Source: Thozetella sp. PMI_491 (lineage: Eukaryota > Ascomycota > Sordariomycetes > Chaetosphaeriales > Chaetosphaeriaceae). Taken from it: a DNA stretch of 64,000 nucleotides. Made by a program: the position numbers and the translations under genes. This document shows positions 51,688 to 62,826 of the stretch, one piece after another (positions within the stretch are counted from its first letter, which is position 1; each line of letters starts with the position of its first letter). Under the pieces are notes generated by a model that was given only the letters and a program-made list of their open reading frames with translations, was not told where the DNA came from and searched no databases. Location: contig MU270021.1 of NCBI GenBank assembly GCA_021432635.1, positions 504,594 through 568,593 of the forward strand, written 5' to 3'.

Positions 51688-52839
51688 TTGGACCGGGACA
51701 TACCCTGGCTCGCTAGATACTTTCCCTCTTTCATGCTCCCGGCGGCGCATCGTCGCCGAGTCGGCCTCGCAGCCCAAGTCAAACGATGGCATGCCCACGC
51801 GAGACAGAACTTTACCGAGTCCAGCATCGGCCCCGACGGCGATGCCGATCCCTATTGGGGCTCAGAGCTCATGCGCCATCGCCACAGCAAACTCCCAGCG
51901 GTGGACGGCTTTGATGAAGACTGCCTAGTGGCAGCTGACCTAGGCTTCATCTGGGCGTATGCAACCCCTGTTCTTTCAAAGTCCAAGTGAAATGTGATGA
52001 TAAAAAAGTTGACACTGACTCCATGGTACATACAGTTCCGTTTCCAACGCCACACCAACGGTGTTTTGGGTCATCTCTCACTTATTTGAGGACGAGTCTC
52101 TGCTCGATCGTGCCCGGTCCGAGGTTGCCGTGCTCGGCACGCTGGACCCAAAGACACTTTGCCAGTCAGCATCCGTGCTCAGCTCTGTCTTCGCCGAGAC
52201 CCTTCGGCTGCACAGCAACATGTACTCGATGCTCACGGCCCGGGGCGCTGACGCCAAGCTGGGCAAGTGGCGGCTACCGCGGGGCCAGATCGGCGTCGTC
52301 AATACTGGCCTAAGCCATATGAACGGAGAAGTCTGGAATACGCGCGGTGGAAAATACCTACTTACTAGCTTCTGGGCCGATCGTTTCTGGTCTATCCTGA
52401 CGACCCCACCAGCGGCCCGCTCAACCAGGAAATGCGTCACAGGAGTGCAATTGAGACCAAGGCTAAGCCTGAAGAGGATCAGGAATATGTAAGCGGAGAT
52501 GTCTTCAACCCTGGCGGCCCGACCTTCTCTCTCTCGGGCTTGGAGGGCTCGTGGATTCCTTATGGAGGTGAGTCACCCGCCGAATTCCGTCCCGGTTCTA
52601 CCTTGGATAAATCGATAGGCTGACTCGCCGTTCTGGGCGTTGCAGCTGGAAGGCACGCTTGTCCGGGTAGGGCTCTCTCTAAGCAATTGGTTCTTTATAC
52701 CTACGCCCTTCTAGTATCACAATATAATATTGAGCTCATTAATGGTCCCGTGCCTGTAGAGTTCGATACTTGGGGTTTCGGGTTCAATGTGGCAGTACCT
52801 AAGCGAAAGATACCATTCCGGATTAGGACGCGGGAATAG
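51688..52839 (+). pseudogene. 5'-truncated cytochrome P450 with one frameshift
   Basis: Exons 51688-51956, 52036-52567 and 52646-52839. Reading begins abruptly with LDRDIPWLARYFPSFMLP. It continues through the I-helix, which spans intron 1 (GFIWA-SVSNATPTVFWVISHLFED), the K-helix ExxR motif (ETLRLHS) and the haem loop, which spans intron 2 (SWIPYG-AGRHACPGR, with the cysteine ligand). It ends with a normal P450 tail to the stop at 52837-52839. One base is missing near 52383 (between WADRF and VYPDD), shifting frame. The substrate-recognition N-terminal third is absent because the sequence left of 51688 belongs to the opposite-strand CorA-like fragment. The gene is not functional as it stands. 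Confidence 0.75.
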
Positions 52840-54748
52840 AAGAAGCGATCAGGCAAGCAGGCTGGCCTTTATTGATATAGCGAGTGTTTTTTTAAAATGT
52901 TGATATATTCCCTTTTATTTATCGATGTTGGAACGACGAGGACTTTTAGTTGCCCTGAGTCGGTGTTTGAGAAACGCCCGAATGCAAGCATACCCCCAGG
53001 CGATACTTCTCTAGTTGGAGATCGTAACGATTTCTAGAGAAATCTGACGCGTACAAGATCTCAGAGCTCTTCATTTACGGCACTTTCATCACCTGGAATG
53101 GGACAGGAGTGCTTAAACAGCGAGTCCACGAGCAAAGGTCAAGTCAAGAAATTAGATAAGTCAAGCCTATTGACCGTATCCTTGAGAGGTGGTACTGTTA
53201 AACTCCGCCCTCGACCGACCTGCGGCATTCTTCACCGTACCGGCCGCGTCGTTTGTGTTGCTAGTCTGGACGGCATCTTCACGGCAGGGGCTCGGCGAAG
53301 GTCTCGTTAGGTCTCTGCTAATCAGAGGACCGGAAACCCTTAGCTACGCGCGTCATTGGGAACCCTTCATAGGGCTCTCTGCTCAAACTGCTCCCTAGCA
53401 TAGTCTATGATGGGTGCCTCCAGACATTCATCCACAAAGTTCGTATTGATCAAGTATATTTAAAAGCTCACCAATGAATTCGAACGGGATAAGACCGAGA
53501 AGGAACACGCTTCACAGCCATAAGTGGATTGCATCGCTCTACGGAGGGGTCGGGTACGTACTCTGTACGGAGGAAGGAGATGGAGGAATGCGTCGCAACG
53601 AAGCTGGTGCTGAGAGAGGCGCGGGTATCGATATGGCGCTTTATATGAACGTCGTAGTACGGTCTTTGACTATTGAACACCTGATAGAGAAAGAAGGGAT
53701 TAATTATAAGTCTTTTGGATCGTGACGAGGCAGTTATAATATAATAAAGCCAAGGGCTGACAGCAAGTTGACTAAGAGGCTTAAAACCTTATCAGAGCCT
53801 CAAGGGACTTTAGGGTAGCTAAGACTGGGCGGTACAGGCACTCCCAAGTAAGCGTTGCCTGCGAAGAAGGATTGACCGCGGTGAGGCCGAGTTGCTTCTT
53901 GCAACCCTGCAGCGGACCACAGATGGCTGACTACGATTTCGGAACCTGGGATATAAGGTCTCATAACCAGCCAAGCCGCCCCCTCCGGCTGGCTTGGGAA
54001 GATTGGAACGACCGGGTGAAGCCTGATCATCATATAATAACAATATCGCCATCGTCGCAAGTGCGGCCAGCCGCGTGGCGCTGCATGCGTTAGATGGCGG
54101 TATTTTTGCTATTGGATGGAGTACGGGCCGTGGAGTCAGGTGGAAATCAAAGGAATAGCCACAGGAGGGGAAGCAGGATTGATTGCCAGCGTATGCAGTA
54201 TATATCAAGAAGAGTTGACGTCGAGAGCAAGCAACTTATACTTCGAGCTCTGAACTGGGTGACAATGTAAGCGCTGGAATAAGCTTCTGATTGGAAGGAA
54301 AGAGTGGGTTTTGTGGGGCTTGCGGGGCGGAAATGGAGGAATCAGAAATCGGAACCCTCGACATCGACACGGATATTAGTGTACATACAGTAGTTTCGGT
54401 TCTGGGATGGGGCTCCTGCTGCTCTGAGGTAGCTAAAGTCCAATAAACTTCGTGACTATGCCTAGATCCTCCTATTGCGATAGGTGGTACCTGAGTGGAG
54501 ATTCCCGCAGCTGAGCAATCGGAGAATTTACGGTTGCGCTGCCCAAAATGTTCAAGCGTGAAGGGGCGACTGTGCCACAATTGGCCCCGACCTCGCCATA
54601 AAGTGTCCCCAAACGAGAAGGAAGGAAAAAGGAAAGGGGGGGGGGGGGGATACACAAACTCTGTTTGCAGGAAATATCCGCTGTTTGAACCTAGCACACA
54701 TACTGTATCTTTCTTTTTCAGCACTCGATATCTTCTACAAGGCTAAGG
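52840..54748. other. Intergenic, no supported gene
   Basis: No ORF with a recognisable motif. At about 53734 there is a 22-bp match (TATAATATAATAAAGCCAAG) to the start of the dispersed repeat seen at 9055 and 12364. A poly-G tract lies at about 54638-54649. The last 30 bp lead to the Zn2Cys6 gene. Confidence 0.45.
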
Positions 54749-56999
54749 ATGAACGCAACTAGCCAGACTCAACAGCAGCAGCAGAAGCGGAAGCGACACA
54801 CCCGCACCAGATCGGGTTGCATCCGTTGCAAAATACGCCGCATCCGCTGTGATGAGCACCGACCGTCGTGGTAGGCTACGCGCATCCCTAAGCAGGAGCT
54901 ATCCGTTAGCGGGCGTCATTTGTGCTGATAACACGGTCCGCTTCTCTGCAGCATGAACTGTATTAAATGGGGAGCCGATTGTGCATACGCACAAGGCCTA
55001 GACAAGAGCCGGGTTGCCAAATTGCCTGGGATGCAGACTCCCTGGTACCTCGAGGCACCGCTCTCAAAGACTGCAGTTGATCCGTTCGAATGCATGCCCG
55101 TCGACATGCCATATGAATCCCGTGCACTCCTACACCATTGTATGCTGCCCTCTACCCCTTCGTTTGGGGAACACATCCTCACCGCCCAATACATTTAGTT
55201 GCTCAAGTCCACCGGAATCTTGCCGGGATTCTGCCCTCATACATAACAGCTGCTAGGTAAGATTTGTAAAGAAAATGCGGTAGCCTGCCTGCCTCCGAGT
55301 CTTTCCCTCCGCTGATGTATAGCACTTCGCTTGCCTAACTTTTTCATGAAGTTTGAGTTTTACCACCGAAGATCCGATCGTATTCCGCTGCATGCTACTG
55401 ACAGCCGCATCACATTATGCGGCCCAGGCGGGCGGACTCCACAGCTACGAAATTACTTACCGTTACCACATGGGTGAAGTCATCCACTTGCTGAACCGGT
55501 GGGTCACAGATGATATTTCCACTTCAGAGGATTCGCTGGTTCCTTGCGCTCAGCTTATCACTGCCGTCTGCATCATTGAGGTACATAATACGTTGGGGGG
55601 TCTTGCCCTTAGCAGCTCAAGTGTGGTCCAACTAACTTCGATTCGACAGGCGCGCATCGGTAACATGGCAGTCGCGAGCGCCCATCTTGACGGTCTTATG
55701 GCGATACTGGATCTTGCTGTCTCACGTATGGAGAGGGAAGGGAAACAAGAAACAACAAGTGGCATTGAATGCCTCGAACGGTGTATGGTTGTGTAAGAGA
55801 TTCTCACATTCACTCCCCCCCNNNNNNNNNNNNNNNNNNNNNNNNNNNNNNNNNNNNNNNNNNNNNNNNNNNNNNNNNNNNNNNNNNNNNNNNNNNNNNN
55901 NNNNNNNNNNNNNNNNNNNNNNNNNNNNNNNCCCCCCCCCCCCCAACCCCCTAAAATGCCATGGCCGGCCCTCCCTTCTTGGAAGCCGAGCTGCCTAGCT
56001 CTGGTGCGCCGGAGTCTTACCCTTACCTTCGTCCTAGAAGCTAGCGACAACATCATTGGCTTCGAGGAAGGTCTTTCCGAAGAAATCCTCCTACACATGA
56101 CACGAGTGCGAATTCTAACAACATAACCGCTGCACAGTAGTTATATCTTTATCAGTCGGCTTTGGGAGAACTACGCCGCGCCAGCTGGCATGCGTCACGA
56201 AGCTCGGGCCGCCGACAGCCGCCACTTACATTACCGGGTGAATCTGGACAAGAAGCTACAGGCAATTGGGCTCATGCCCTATTTTCTAAATAAATGGACA
56301 CCGATAATGGGCCCAAGTATGGCCGATATTAGCAACTTTACGACTCGCACGCGTCTCGATACGCGTGGCATTTTGAGCCAGGACTCGTCTCCCCTCTTAC
56401 CCGAGACAGATTCAACGCCAAAATCTGAGGAGATAGCCATCAATATGGCACATGGCGCTGCCGGTCTGATGAGTTGGCTCGGCGGTAGTCACGAGTCCTC
56501 CCCCAAAGGAGCGGAGCAGGTCCAATCAGATCGCATGACACCGGCACTGCCCCTATACTTGGCGGCTGAGCTTTATTACCGACGCATGTTGGGACGCAGG
56601 ATCGGAAAATTGGGCGATGCGGCCGAAGTCACCATGCAATTGCAGAAATTTCGTATCCTAAAGAGGAGCATTCAACGGAGAGAAGCCGAGATGAAAGCAG
56701 GCACAATTAGTCGCCAGCTGTGGTTCTGGCATGTCTTCGTTTGCTTGATGGGGCACGCATTATTCGCATACCAGACCAAGACCTACCTACCGTCGCTGCG
56801 ACCTGATCCTGCGCATAGAGAACTACACTCTTTCTTCATTAGGTCGGCCAGAGAGTGGATAAAAGTCACTGGCGTCGGGGAGTGGCAAGTGGCACGAGGA
56901 GCCTTGGTGGCCGAAACATGGCCTGAATCGCCCGAGTTGTTCCCCCATGAATCACTAGCCAAAAGTCTATGGGCTGAGGCGGTCAACGGTGTAGTCTAA
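54749..56999 (+). CDS. Zn2Cys6 fungal transcription factor, interrupted by an assembly gap
   Basis: Exon 1 (54749-54870) encodes a basic Gln-rich start and the first half of the DNA-binding domain. Exon 2 (from 54952) completes it. The six cysteines CIRCKIRRIRC...SC-MNC...DC have spacing 2-6-6-2-6, as in Gal4-type binuclear clusters. Further exons carry PIVFRCMLLTAASHYAA (about 55350-55580), IGNMAVASAHLDGL (about 55650-55790), the fungal-TF tail IIGFEEGLSEEILLHMT (about 55960-56105) and YIFISRLWENY through NGVV-stop (about 56145-56999). The 110 N at 55822-55931 fall in or next to an exon between poly-C runs, so part of the protein is unknown. The junction around 55190-55345 is uncertain. It is likely a pathway-specific regulator; its target is unknown. 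Confidence 0.8.
55822..55931. other. Assembly gap (110 N)
   Basis: A run of N flanked on the left by CCCCCCC and on the right by twelve C. Sequencing probably failed at a long homopolymer. The gap lies inside the Zn2Cys6 gene, so the model above is incomplete. Confidence 0.99.
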
Positions 57000-58997
57000 T
57001 GGAATGAACGACTGCCGTGGATAGACCAAACAGAGGTCTTGTAGCTCGGTGGTTAAAGCCTGAAGACAGAGTGGAAAGAATCCAAAATAAACATTTCAAG
57101 TTATCCCACACAACCAAGCGATCTGCAGTGTAGGCTATGGCATGGTCATGGGCATTTCTCTTTTCGCCGTTGCTCTGATCAGGGTCAAGTAGCTTTACTT
57201 TGCCCTTTTTAGTCTGGCAATTTCGTGCATCTCTAGTCGCGTAAGTGGGGAATCTGATCGAGAACAAGCGCCAGCCCTGGCAAGTACATATCGGACCTTA
57301 AGATGGCACATTTAAGCAAACACGTCTATGAAGCGTTAAGGCGATTAAAGATGATATTGACACATAAATCTATTCACTTCATCAGCAGACTAGGCAGAAC
57401 TGAGCTATTTGGTATAGCTATGCCGGCTAGCTAGCTTAGGTACAGCAGGGCTATGGCTTCGATGGTGATGCGAGCTGACTCAAATGGGTCATCATGCAGC
57501 CCGAATACGTCATTATAGCGTTCAAATATAACTTACCTCCAAGCAGAGGATACAAAGCTATTTGCGACTGAGCCGGGCAGGGGTGTTGGCTGTTGAAGGA
57601 TTAGCCCCAGGTGGATACTTCCCCAGAAGGATCGGCTTGGGTTCATGCAAACAAGCTTAATCGTCCGTGGGAACGGCCTTGTTGTTGTCATATTATCTCG
57701 ATTCTAAACTCTAGCTCCATTCCAAATGCTAGATTCTAGTCTATTCCATACACCCCGCTCAAGATGATTTGCCCCTGTGCTCGACCATTGTAGCATCCCC
57801 TGCGCTGCAATGCCCAGTAGTCTTTTTCGGCATGTTTAACGCAGCCTACTATGGCAACGGTAGTCTGAATCCATAGCCATGATGCTGGTGCTGGTGAAGA
57901 TCGGCGACAAGTATCGGATGGCAAGCATGCAATGTCAGCTCGCAGTCCGTAGATAGTGCATGAGCGGGCGTCCGGTTCATGTGAGTGAGACCCCGACTTG
58001 GCAAGCCTCTGTTCAATTCTTTAATATCTTCACACCTTCTGTACTAGCGAAACGAGCGTGCGGCTCTGAGAGTAGGTTCCAGAGTTGAAGCAAGTCTCCA
58101 TCGTGATGGTCTAAAGCTGACCGGTTCTGGAGCTCTGCTCGTCAACGTTCCAAACAAGGCTAAACTCATGATGAAGCTATTTATTCGACATCTCGGCATT
58201 ATTCTTCGGTTTAGAAGTCCCATTGCGCAGACGGTGCACGATACCGGCTAAGACATCACACGAGAGACGACTGGCGAAACGCACTTGGAAGAATCGGCCA
58301 CTTTACACCGTTGAAAAATGGTGCAAGATCTCTGGGCAGTAATAATAAAGAGTAGTAGGGGTCAATGTCTTATTGCAAAAGAACTTTGAGCGCATCTGAC
58401 GTCCGCAAAATCACCCCCACCAAACTATTTTTACCAGGCCATCGTACAATCGAAGAAGAGGAAGGGGGAGGGAGCAATGGAATCCGGTGTTCTGGGGAGA
58501 CACTCGCGAGGCTACACTTACACGCAGTCGCGATTATATTCGAAGCGCTATATATCGGTATGAATGCATTTACCCTCGCTTGGATGCATTTTGGTAAGCG
58601 AAAAAATAGCGTGTCTCGAGGCGAGGGGATTGTGGTCAAAGGGTACCCGTGCAGGCAGCTACCCAATCCTTCTAGAACCTAAAAACGTCGGAATAGACTT
58701 TCCAGCGTGTTTCAAGCCGCATGGCAGTGCTGCTTAGCCCCAAATCTGCCGAGTTGAGCGATACCTGACTCGCATCCTTGCACGCTTTCCTTAATGCATT
58801 CAGGCCAGTCGCAACAAACCCATGACTTGGTACACGACTCGGCATCGCTCTCGCGAGTTTTTATGTGCCAAGACCTGAGATGCTGCGGAAGAGTGAGTTG
58901 CTTGGCGACCGCGGCTGAGAAACCTTATGCCCCCTTTCCTAACTTGATGCTCGTGCCAACTATAGCAACAATGTCACGGTAAACTGTTTCGTAGATC
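57000..58997. other. Intergenic, no gene seen
   Basis: About 2 kb without a supported gene. At 57031-57063 there is a tRNA-5'-half-like stretch (TAGCTCGGTGG) without a matching anticodon or T arm. Other frames are short and motif-free. Confidence 0.45.
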
Positions 58998-59199
58998 TAT
59001 ATAAACAAAGAATAGAACCCGCCGATCATGCTTCATTATCCTCAATCCAGACACATCATCAACAGCTTTCACTTCCTCACGCTCTACTACACTCTATCAC
59101 ACCCCACACCCTACACTCTGCACCCACAGTCGACACTCTACACTCGACACTCTACTACATACTCTTCCTCAGTACATTAACTGACTACTCTACGCCAAC
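58998..59199 (+). promoter_or_regulatory. Promoter and CT-rich 5' UTR of the secreted protein gene
   Basis: TATATAAA at 58998-59005 lies 195 bp before the ATG. It is followed by an unusually C/T/A-rich leader (about 59080-59165, repeated CACTCTAC and CCACACC) ending CCAACATGCG. This is typical of strongly transcribed fungal genes. Confidence 0.5.
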
Positions 59200-60013
59200 A
59201 TGCGTTTCTCCGCTATCCTCTCTATCGCCACCATTGGCCAGCTCGCATCCGGAGCCCTTCTCCCGCAAAAGAGAGACGTACGTCCTCCAGAAAGCTCAGA
59301 TGCTACTAAGAGCTAACTGTTATCTAGGCCACTCTCACCGTTCTCTCGGACACCGGTAGCGCTTCCATTACCGTACCAACAACAGGGACTGATGCGGAAA
59401 GGTATATTATTCTTATATGGAAGAGCGCCTTTGAGGAAGATACTAACTATGTTGTAAAGCGGCGTAGGAGGCGGCGCGGACATCGCAGGTGCCGTTGCCG
59501 ACATTATTGGAAAGGTTACGAACTTGATTCAGGGACTTATCGATGATGATACCAAGGTGTGTTTAGTCTTGCCGCGGTGCTAGGATAAGAGTCCATTTGC
59601 TGACATGTCCACAGCGTCGTCAGGCATTTACACAGAACACGGTGGCACGCGTTCGCCAAGCAACCGGCCAAAATGTCGTCATGTCGAACGTCGGATACAA
59701 CTTTCAAGGGACGTTTACTTCCAGGACTAGCACCAAGTACAAGGCTAAGGTTGGGTCAGATGTCAGGTAGGCAGCAATCCGATCTGGCAACATGCTCACG
59801 TCACCTTATTCAAGCTCATATTGTCTAGCTTTGACGTCATTACCTTCAAGAGTGGCACATTCGACCTTAAGGGAGACGGCGGCTTTCAAAATGCAAGTTT
59901 CTCTTCACTATATGTACCGATGGATTAACACTAATGCATTTTTATAGTGGGCATACATTGTCGACGGAACCTGCACTGCTGATGCCAAGGCGAAGCACAT
60001 CAGCTGCGCTTAG
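59200..60013 (+). CDS. Secreted protein of unknown function, six exons
   Basis: Exons 59200-59277, 59328-59401, 59460-59556, 59615-59766, 59829-59892 and 59948-60013 sum to 177 codons (176 aa). The first 18-20 residues (MRFSAILSIATIGQLASGA) are a signal peptide, followed by LLPQKR-D, a Kex2-like dibasic site at residues 24-25. The mature part has a Gly-rich helix (GGGADIAGAVADIIGKVTNL), a central VARVRQATGQNVV segment and a beta-rich C-terminus ending in two cysteines (GTCTADAKAKHISCA) that could pair. The last intron uses a GC donor (AAT-GCAAGT) with a good branch site and TATAG acceptor; the other four are GT-AG. This is a candidate secreted effector or antimicrobial-type protein. I do not recognise the family. 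Confidence 0.72.
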
Positions 60014-60935
60014 GCTGGTCGTACTCCTCTATTCGTGCACCTATATCTATCTATTTTGATGTATTCTTTCTCTTGGCGCAATCTTCTGCATTTATCTCTC
60101 GAGTAGAACATTCTTTTTTTCTGGGCTGCACTGGAATGGCGCGCTGTGGCACCGGTTATCCTTTCATTCTCTCTAGCTTTTCTATCTCACGCATAGCGCA
60201 ATATCAAACTCGAGTAAGAGGTGAACATTAGGTTGCTAGCACCATGTCTGCATTTCGATTTTTATTCTGCGCATGAGAGTGAAGATTCCTCGTAACGCAT
60301 TGAACAAATCGTTGTCAGATTCTCTGGCTGTTCCATCTGCGTCCCAATCTCTCCACTGAAGTCCTACATCCATGAGGCACACTATATCTGAAAACCGTGA
60401 TGCCAAAAGAGCTGTATGTTTTTGAGTCTTAGGGAGGGTCGAGGCCGAACTGTTACTTCGACCAAAAGCTTTGCCCATAGCTTTGCGTAAAGGTTACAAG
60501 ACCTTAATTCCTCGCTGTGGAATGGAAAATTGGCCTCTAAACTCCGAGAGTAGTTCCTGAAGACTAGGAGACGCTGTTCGACATAATGCCGAGATTTTCC
60601 GAGATCACAAAGAACTAAGCTAGCTGGCTAATTCCTACGGCTTCCAGGAATTAATTCTCGTAGGCCGTCTCGAGCCAGCTTTATGTAAGGTCTATTTCCA
60701 TGTAAACTGGAGTCCATATATTTAGTCAGCCATCTAAGAGGATACTAACCAAGTTCATAGCATCGATGTAAAACTCTACAGAAGGCACACTTTAGGTTAG
60801 TGTGTGAGTGTTCGTTCGCTCTCTGAATAGTACAATATACAGATCGTCCCATATATGCCTTACCTTACAGGAGCTTTTATACGACAGTAGTGCAATAGAA
60901 AACCAGTCTTCTAGCCAGTCTGACAGCCTGATATT
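60014..60935. other. Intergenic, no gene seen
   Basis: Includes the 3' side of both flanking convergent genes. A minus-strand frame at 60236-60478 has no motif and is not called. Confidence 0.5.
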
Positions 60936-61493
60936 TTACTTTAAGACGAACTCGATCGTTGTCTCTCCCCGTTTCTGCCGCCAATAGTTTGTTGCCTGCA
61001 GGACCTCGGGGCACCCACGCAAGAGCTTACCCCACTTCTCAAAGAACTCCATGCTGAACTCCCAGCTGCCTGCATCCCACGACTCACCCCAGATGACAAG
61101 AGGGGCAGTAGATGCAGCATCGAAATTTAATAAATCGCAGCATAGTTCCTGGCTCAGTTGTTCCTCATCGAGCTCTCCTGCCTGAATGCCTCGCAGAATA
61201 TTGTCTCTCAACCCAGGAATCGGGAAGAGGTCTAGCCAGGAGTGGTGCGTGACGGCTTTCTGTAGAGCGGTTGGGCTTAGGCCGGCAGGCATTGTTTTGG
61301 GAACCTCAGATGTTTTAGGATCATTGAAAAGAGAATCAAAATCGTCAGTTTCTAAAACTTCCAAGGGGATACGCATCACGACAGCGTTCCTCATCAAAGC
61401 GTCGAGGGCGTTGAAGCGTGTGAGGGTCGGCAGGTCATGGAGTCGCAGCAGATTGATGCTCCAGTCTGCAAAAGCTCTCTGCATGAATTCCAT
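60936..61493 (-). CDS. DUF3425-type protein (C-terminal part of a fungal bZIP-like regulator), probably partial
   Basis: 185 codons from ATG 61493, with the frame open upstream to about 61690. Motifs of the DUF3425 domain are complete: HHSWLDLFPIPGLRDNIL, LDEEQLSQELCCDLL, APLVIWGESWDAGSWEFS, EFFEKWGKLLRGCPEVL and ATNYWRQKRGE. In full-length relatives this domain follows a bZIP region. Here only a basic RNRK/KRKHLKRL stretch remains near 61680-61720 on two different frames, with a stop between. The gene may have a first exon I cannot place, or may have lost its DNA-binding head. Related proteins are putative transcription factors. Confidence 0.62.
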   Translation of the reverse strand: MEFMQRAFADWSINLLRLHDLPTLTRFNALDALMRNAVVMRIPLEVLETDDFDSLFNDPKTSEVPKTMPAGLSPTALQKAVTHHSWLDLFPIPGLRDNILRGIQAGELDEEQLSQELCCDLLNFDAASTAPLVIWGESWDAGSWEFSMEFFEKWGKLLRGCPEVLQATNYWRQKRGETTIEFVLK

Positions 61494-62826
61494 GACATTT
61501 CGGTAGAGCCCAGGGTCTTTAATGGCGAGAAAAATAGGAAGGTCTTCAACATTGGCATGGCGTAGCTTCAGCTGAACTCTTCTCGGGCCTGGAGTTTGTT
61601 GGCCGAGCGTACAAGAAAGAGGCGCATTCGCAAGTCCAGCGTCCAGTTTAGGGTGTTCTTCCGAACCTAGACGCTTGAGGTGCTTCCTCTTTCCTATTTC
61701 GAATCAGCCGATCACTCATGGCAATCGGGAGTCTTGCCAAGTTTGGTTGGACTAACGATACGCCCGCTGATTGAGGCGATTTTGTATTTTTCTTCTTTGT
61801 GGGGAGCCAGCTACTCCAGTCCAGTCATCCCAATGGTCCCAAGCCTCTGATAGCTGAAGACTCATGCTTTTTTTTTTTTTTACGAATAATCCGTTCGGGA
61901 ATCGGAGCCGTTGGTTAAGGGCAAAGAGAGTCAGACTTGGACTCGCGCGTAAATGATGGCGGGATGAGCTACATATGTTGCTGACACCCCTGCCTGTCGC
62001 GCCAAGTATGTGTGGGTCTTGGCAATCAATGCTGGGTTGGTGCTTTCTCTTTGTTGTCGCGAAACCGAGTCATGACAGTGGCTTTGGCGAAAGTCTGGAA
62101 GTGCAAGCTGCCAAGCCCGCCAGAACCTACTCCTCCCGATTGGTCGTCGGGAGCAGGGGTGTAAGCAGACTAAAAATGGACCGGGGTATGTAGTAGCATG
62201 TTCGACCATCCACGCTACAAAGGACGAACTTAGCTTAGTGCACAGAATCAGGCTAGAGTATCAGCGTACGTATAACGCCTTTCCACGACGACCCCTTTTA
62301 CCCACTGAAGAGGTTCTAAAACAATACCTGGCCCTTAATATAAAAGCTCGTCAAGCTCAGCGGATGAAATTCTCTAGCCCATGCAGTCTGCTTATTCCCC
62401 TGCGGCCAGCCCCAAGTGGGGAGCGTGCGGCCCTTGATATCCCTAGTGATTACGACATCAGTGCTGCCTTTACGTGCTTAAAACCTGGCGCTTCTGATCT
62501 TAGCGTTTTAGAGAACCATCTGATGTGGCGAAGAGCGCGGTGGGAACCCACTAAGCGGGTAACTTGGGCCAATTTTAGACCCTATTGCCTACCTATTGCC
62601 TAGCCGCACAGTCTTAGCCATGGTGACATGCCCTAACCTAGAGAAATTCATTGAAATTGGTTAATCAGATAAGCTGATTGAGACCACTGGGGCCTGTCGG
62701 CTATAAGACCGCCATGCCGTCTCCTTCAAGGGCTGAAGAGATGGACATCTACTCTTGGACATCTACTCTTGGACATCTCTTCTTCCCCAAACAGTCTATC
62801 ATTTGATCTGGTCTCTCTCGAAGATC
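61494..62826. other. Intergenic; one unassigned small frame
   Basis: A T-rich run lies at about 61869-61880. A plus-strand 121-codon frame at 62238-62603 (starting MHRIRLEYQRTYNAF) has an ATG and balanced composition but no recognised motif, so I leave it uncalled. Just before the dehydrogenase start, a 16-bp unit (ACATCTACTCTTGG core) is duplicated at 62745-62772. Confidence 0.4.

Noticed and set aside
54236-54724. 162-codon minus-strand frame rich in Pro and Phe
   Set aside because: The Pro run is simply the complement of a poly-G tract; no conserved motif.
55550-56098. Long minus-strand frame running through the N gap
   Set aside because: It is open only because N codons are not stops; the opposite strand carries the Zn2Cys6 regulator.
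57031-57075. 5'-half tRNA-like sequence with box A (TAGCTCGGTGG)
   Set aside because: No box B, anticodon arm or acceptor partner follows within 80 nt.
62238-62603. 121-codon plus-strand frame with ATG
   Set aside because: No motif or homology recognised; kept only as a note in the intergenic description.
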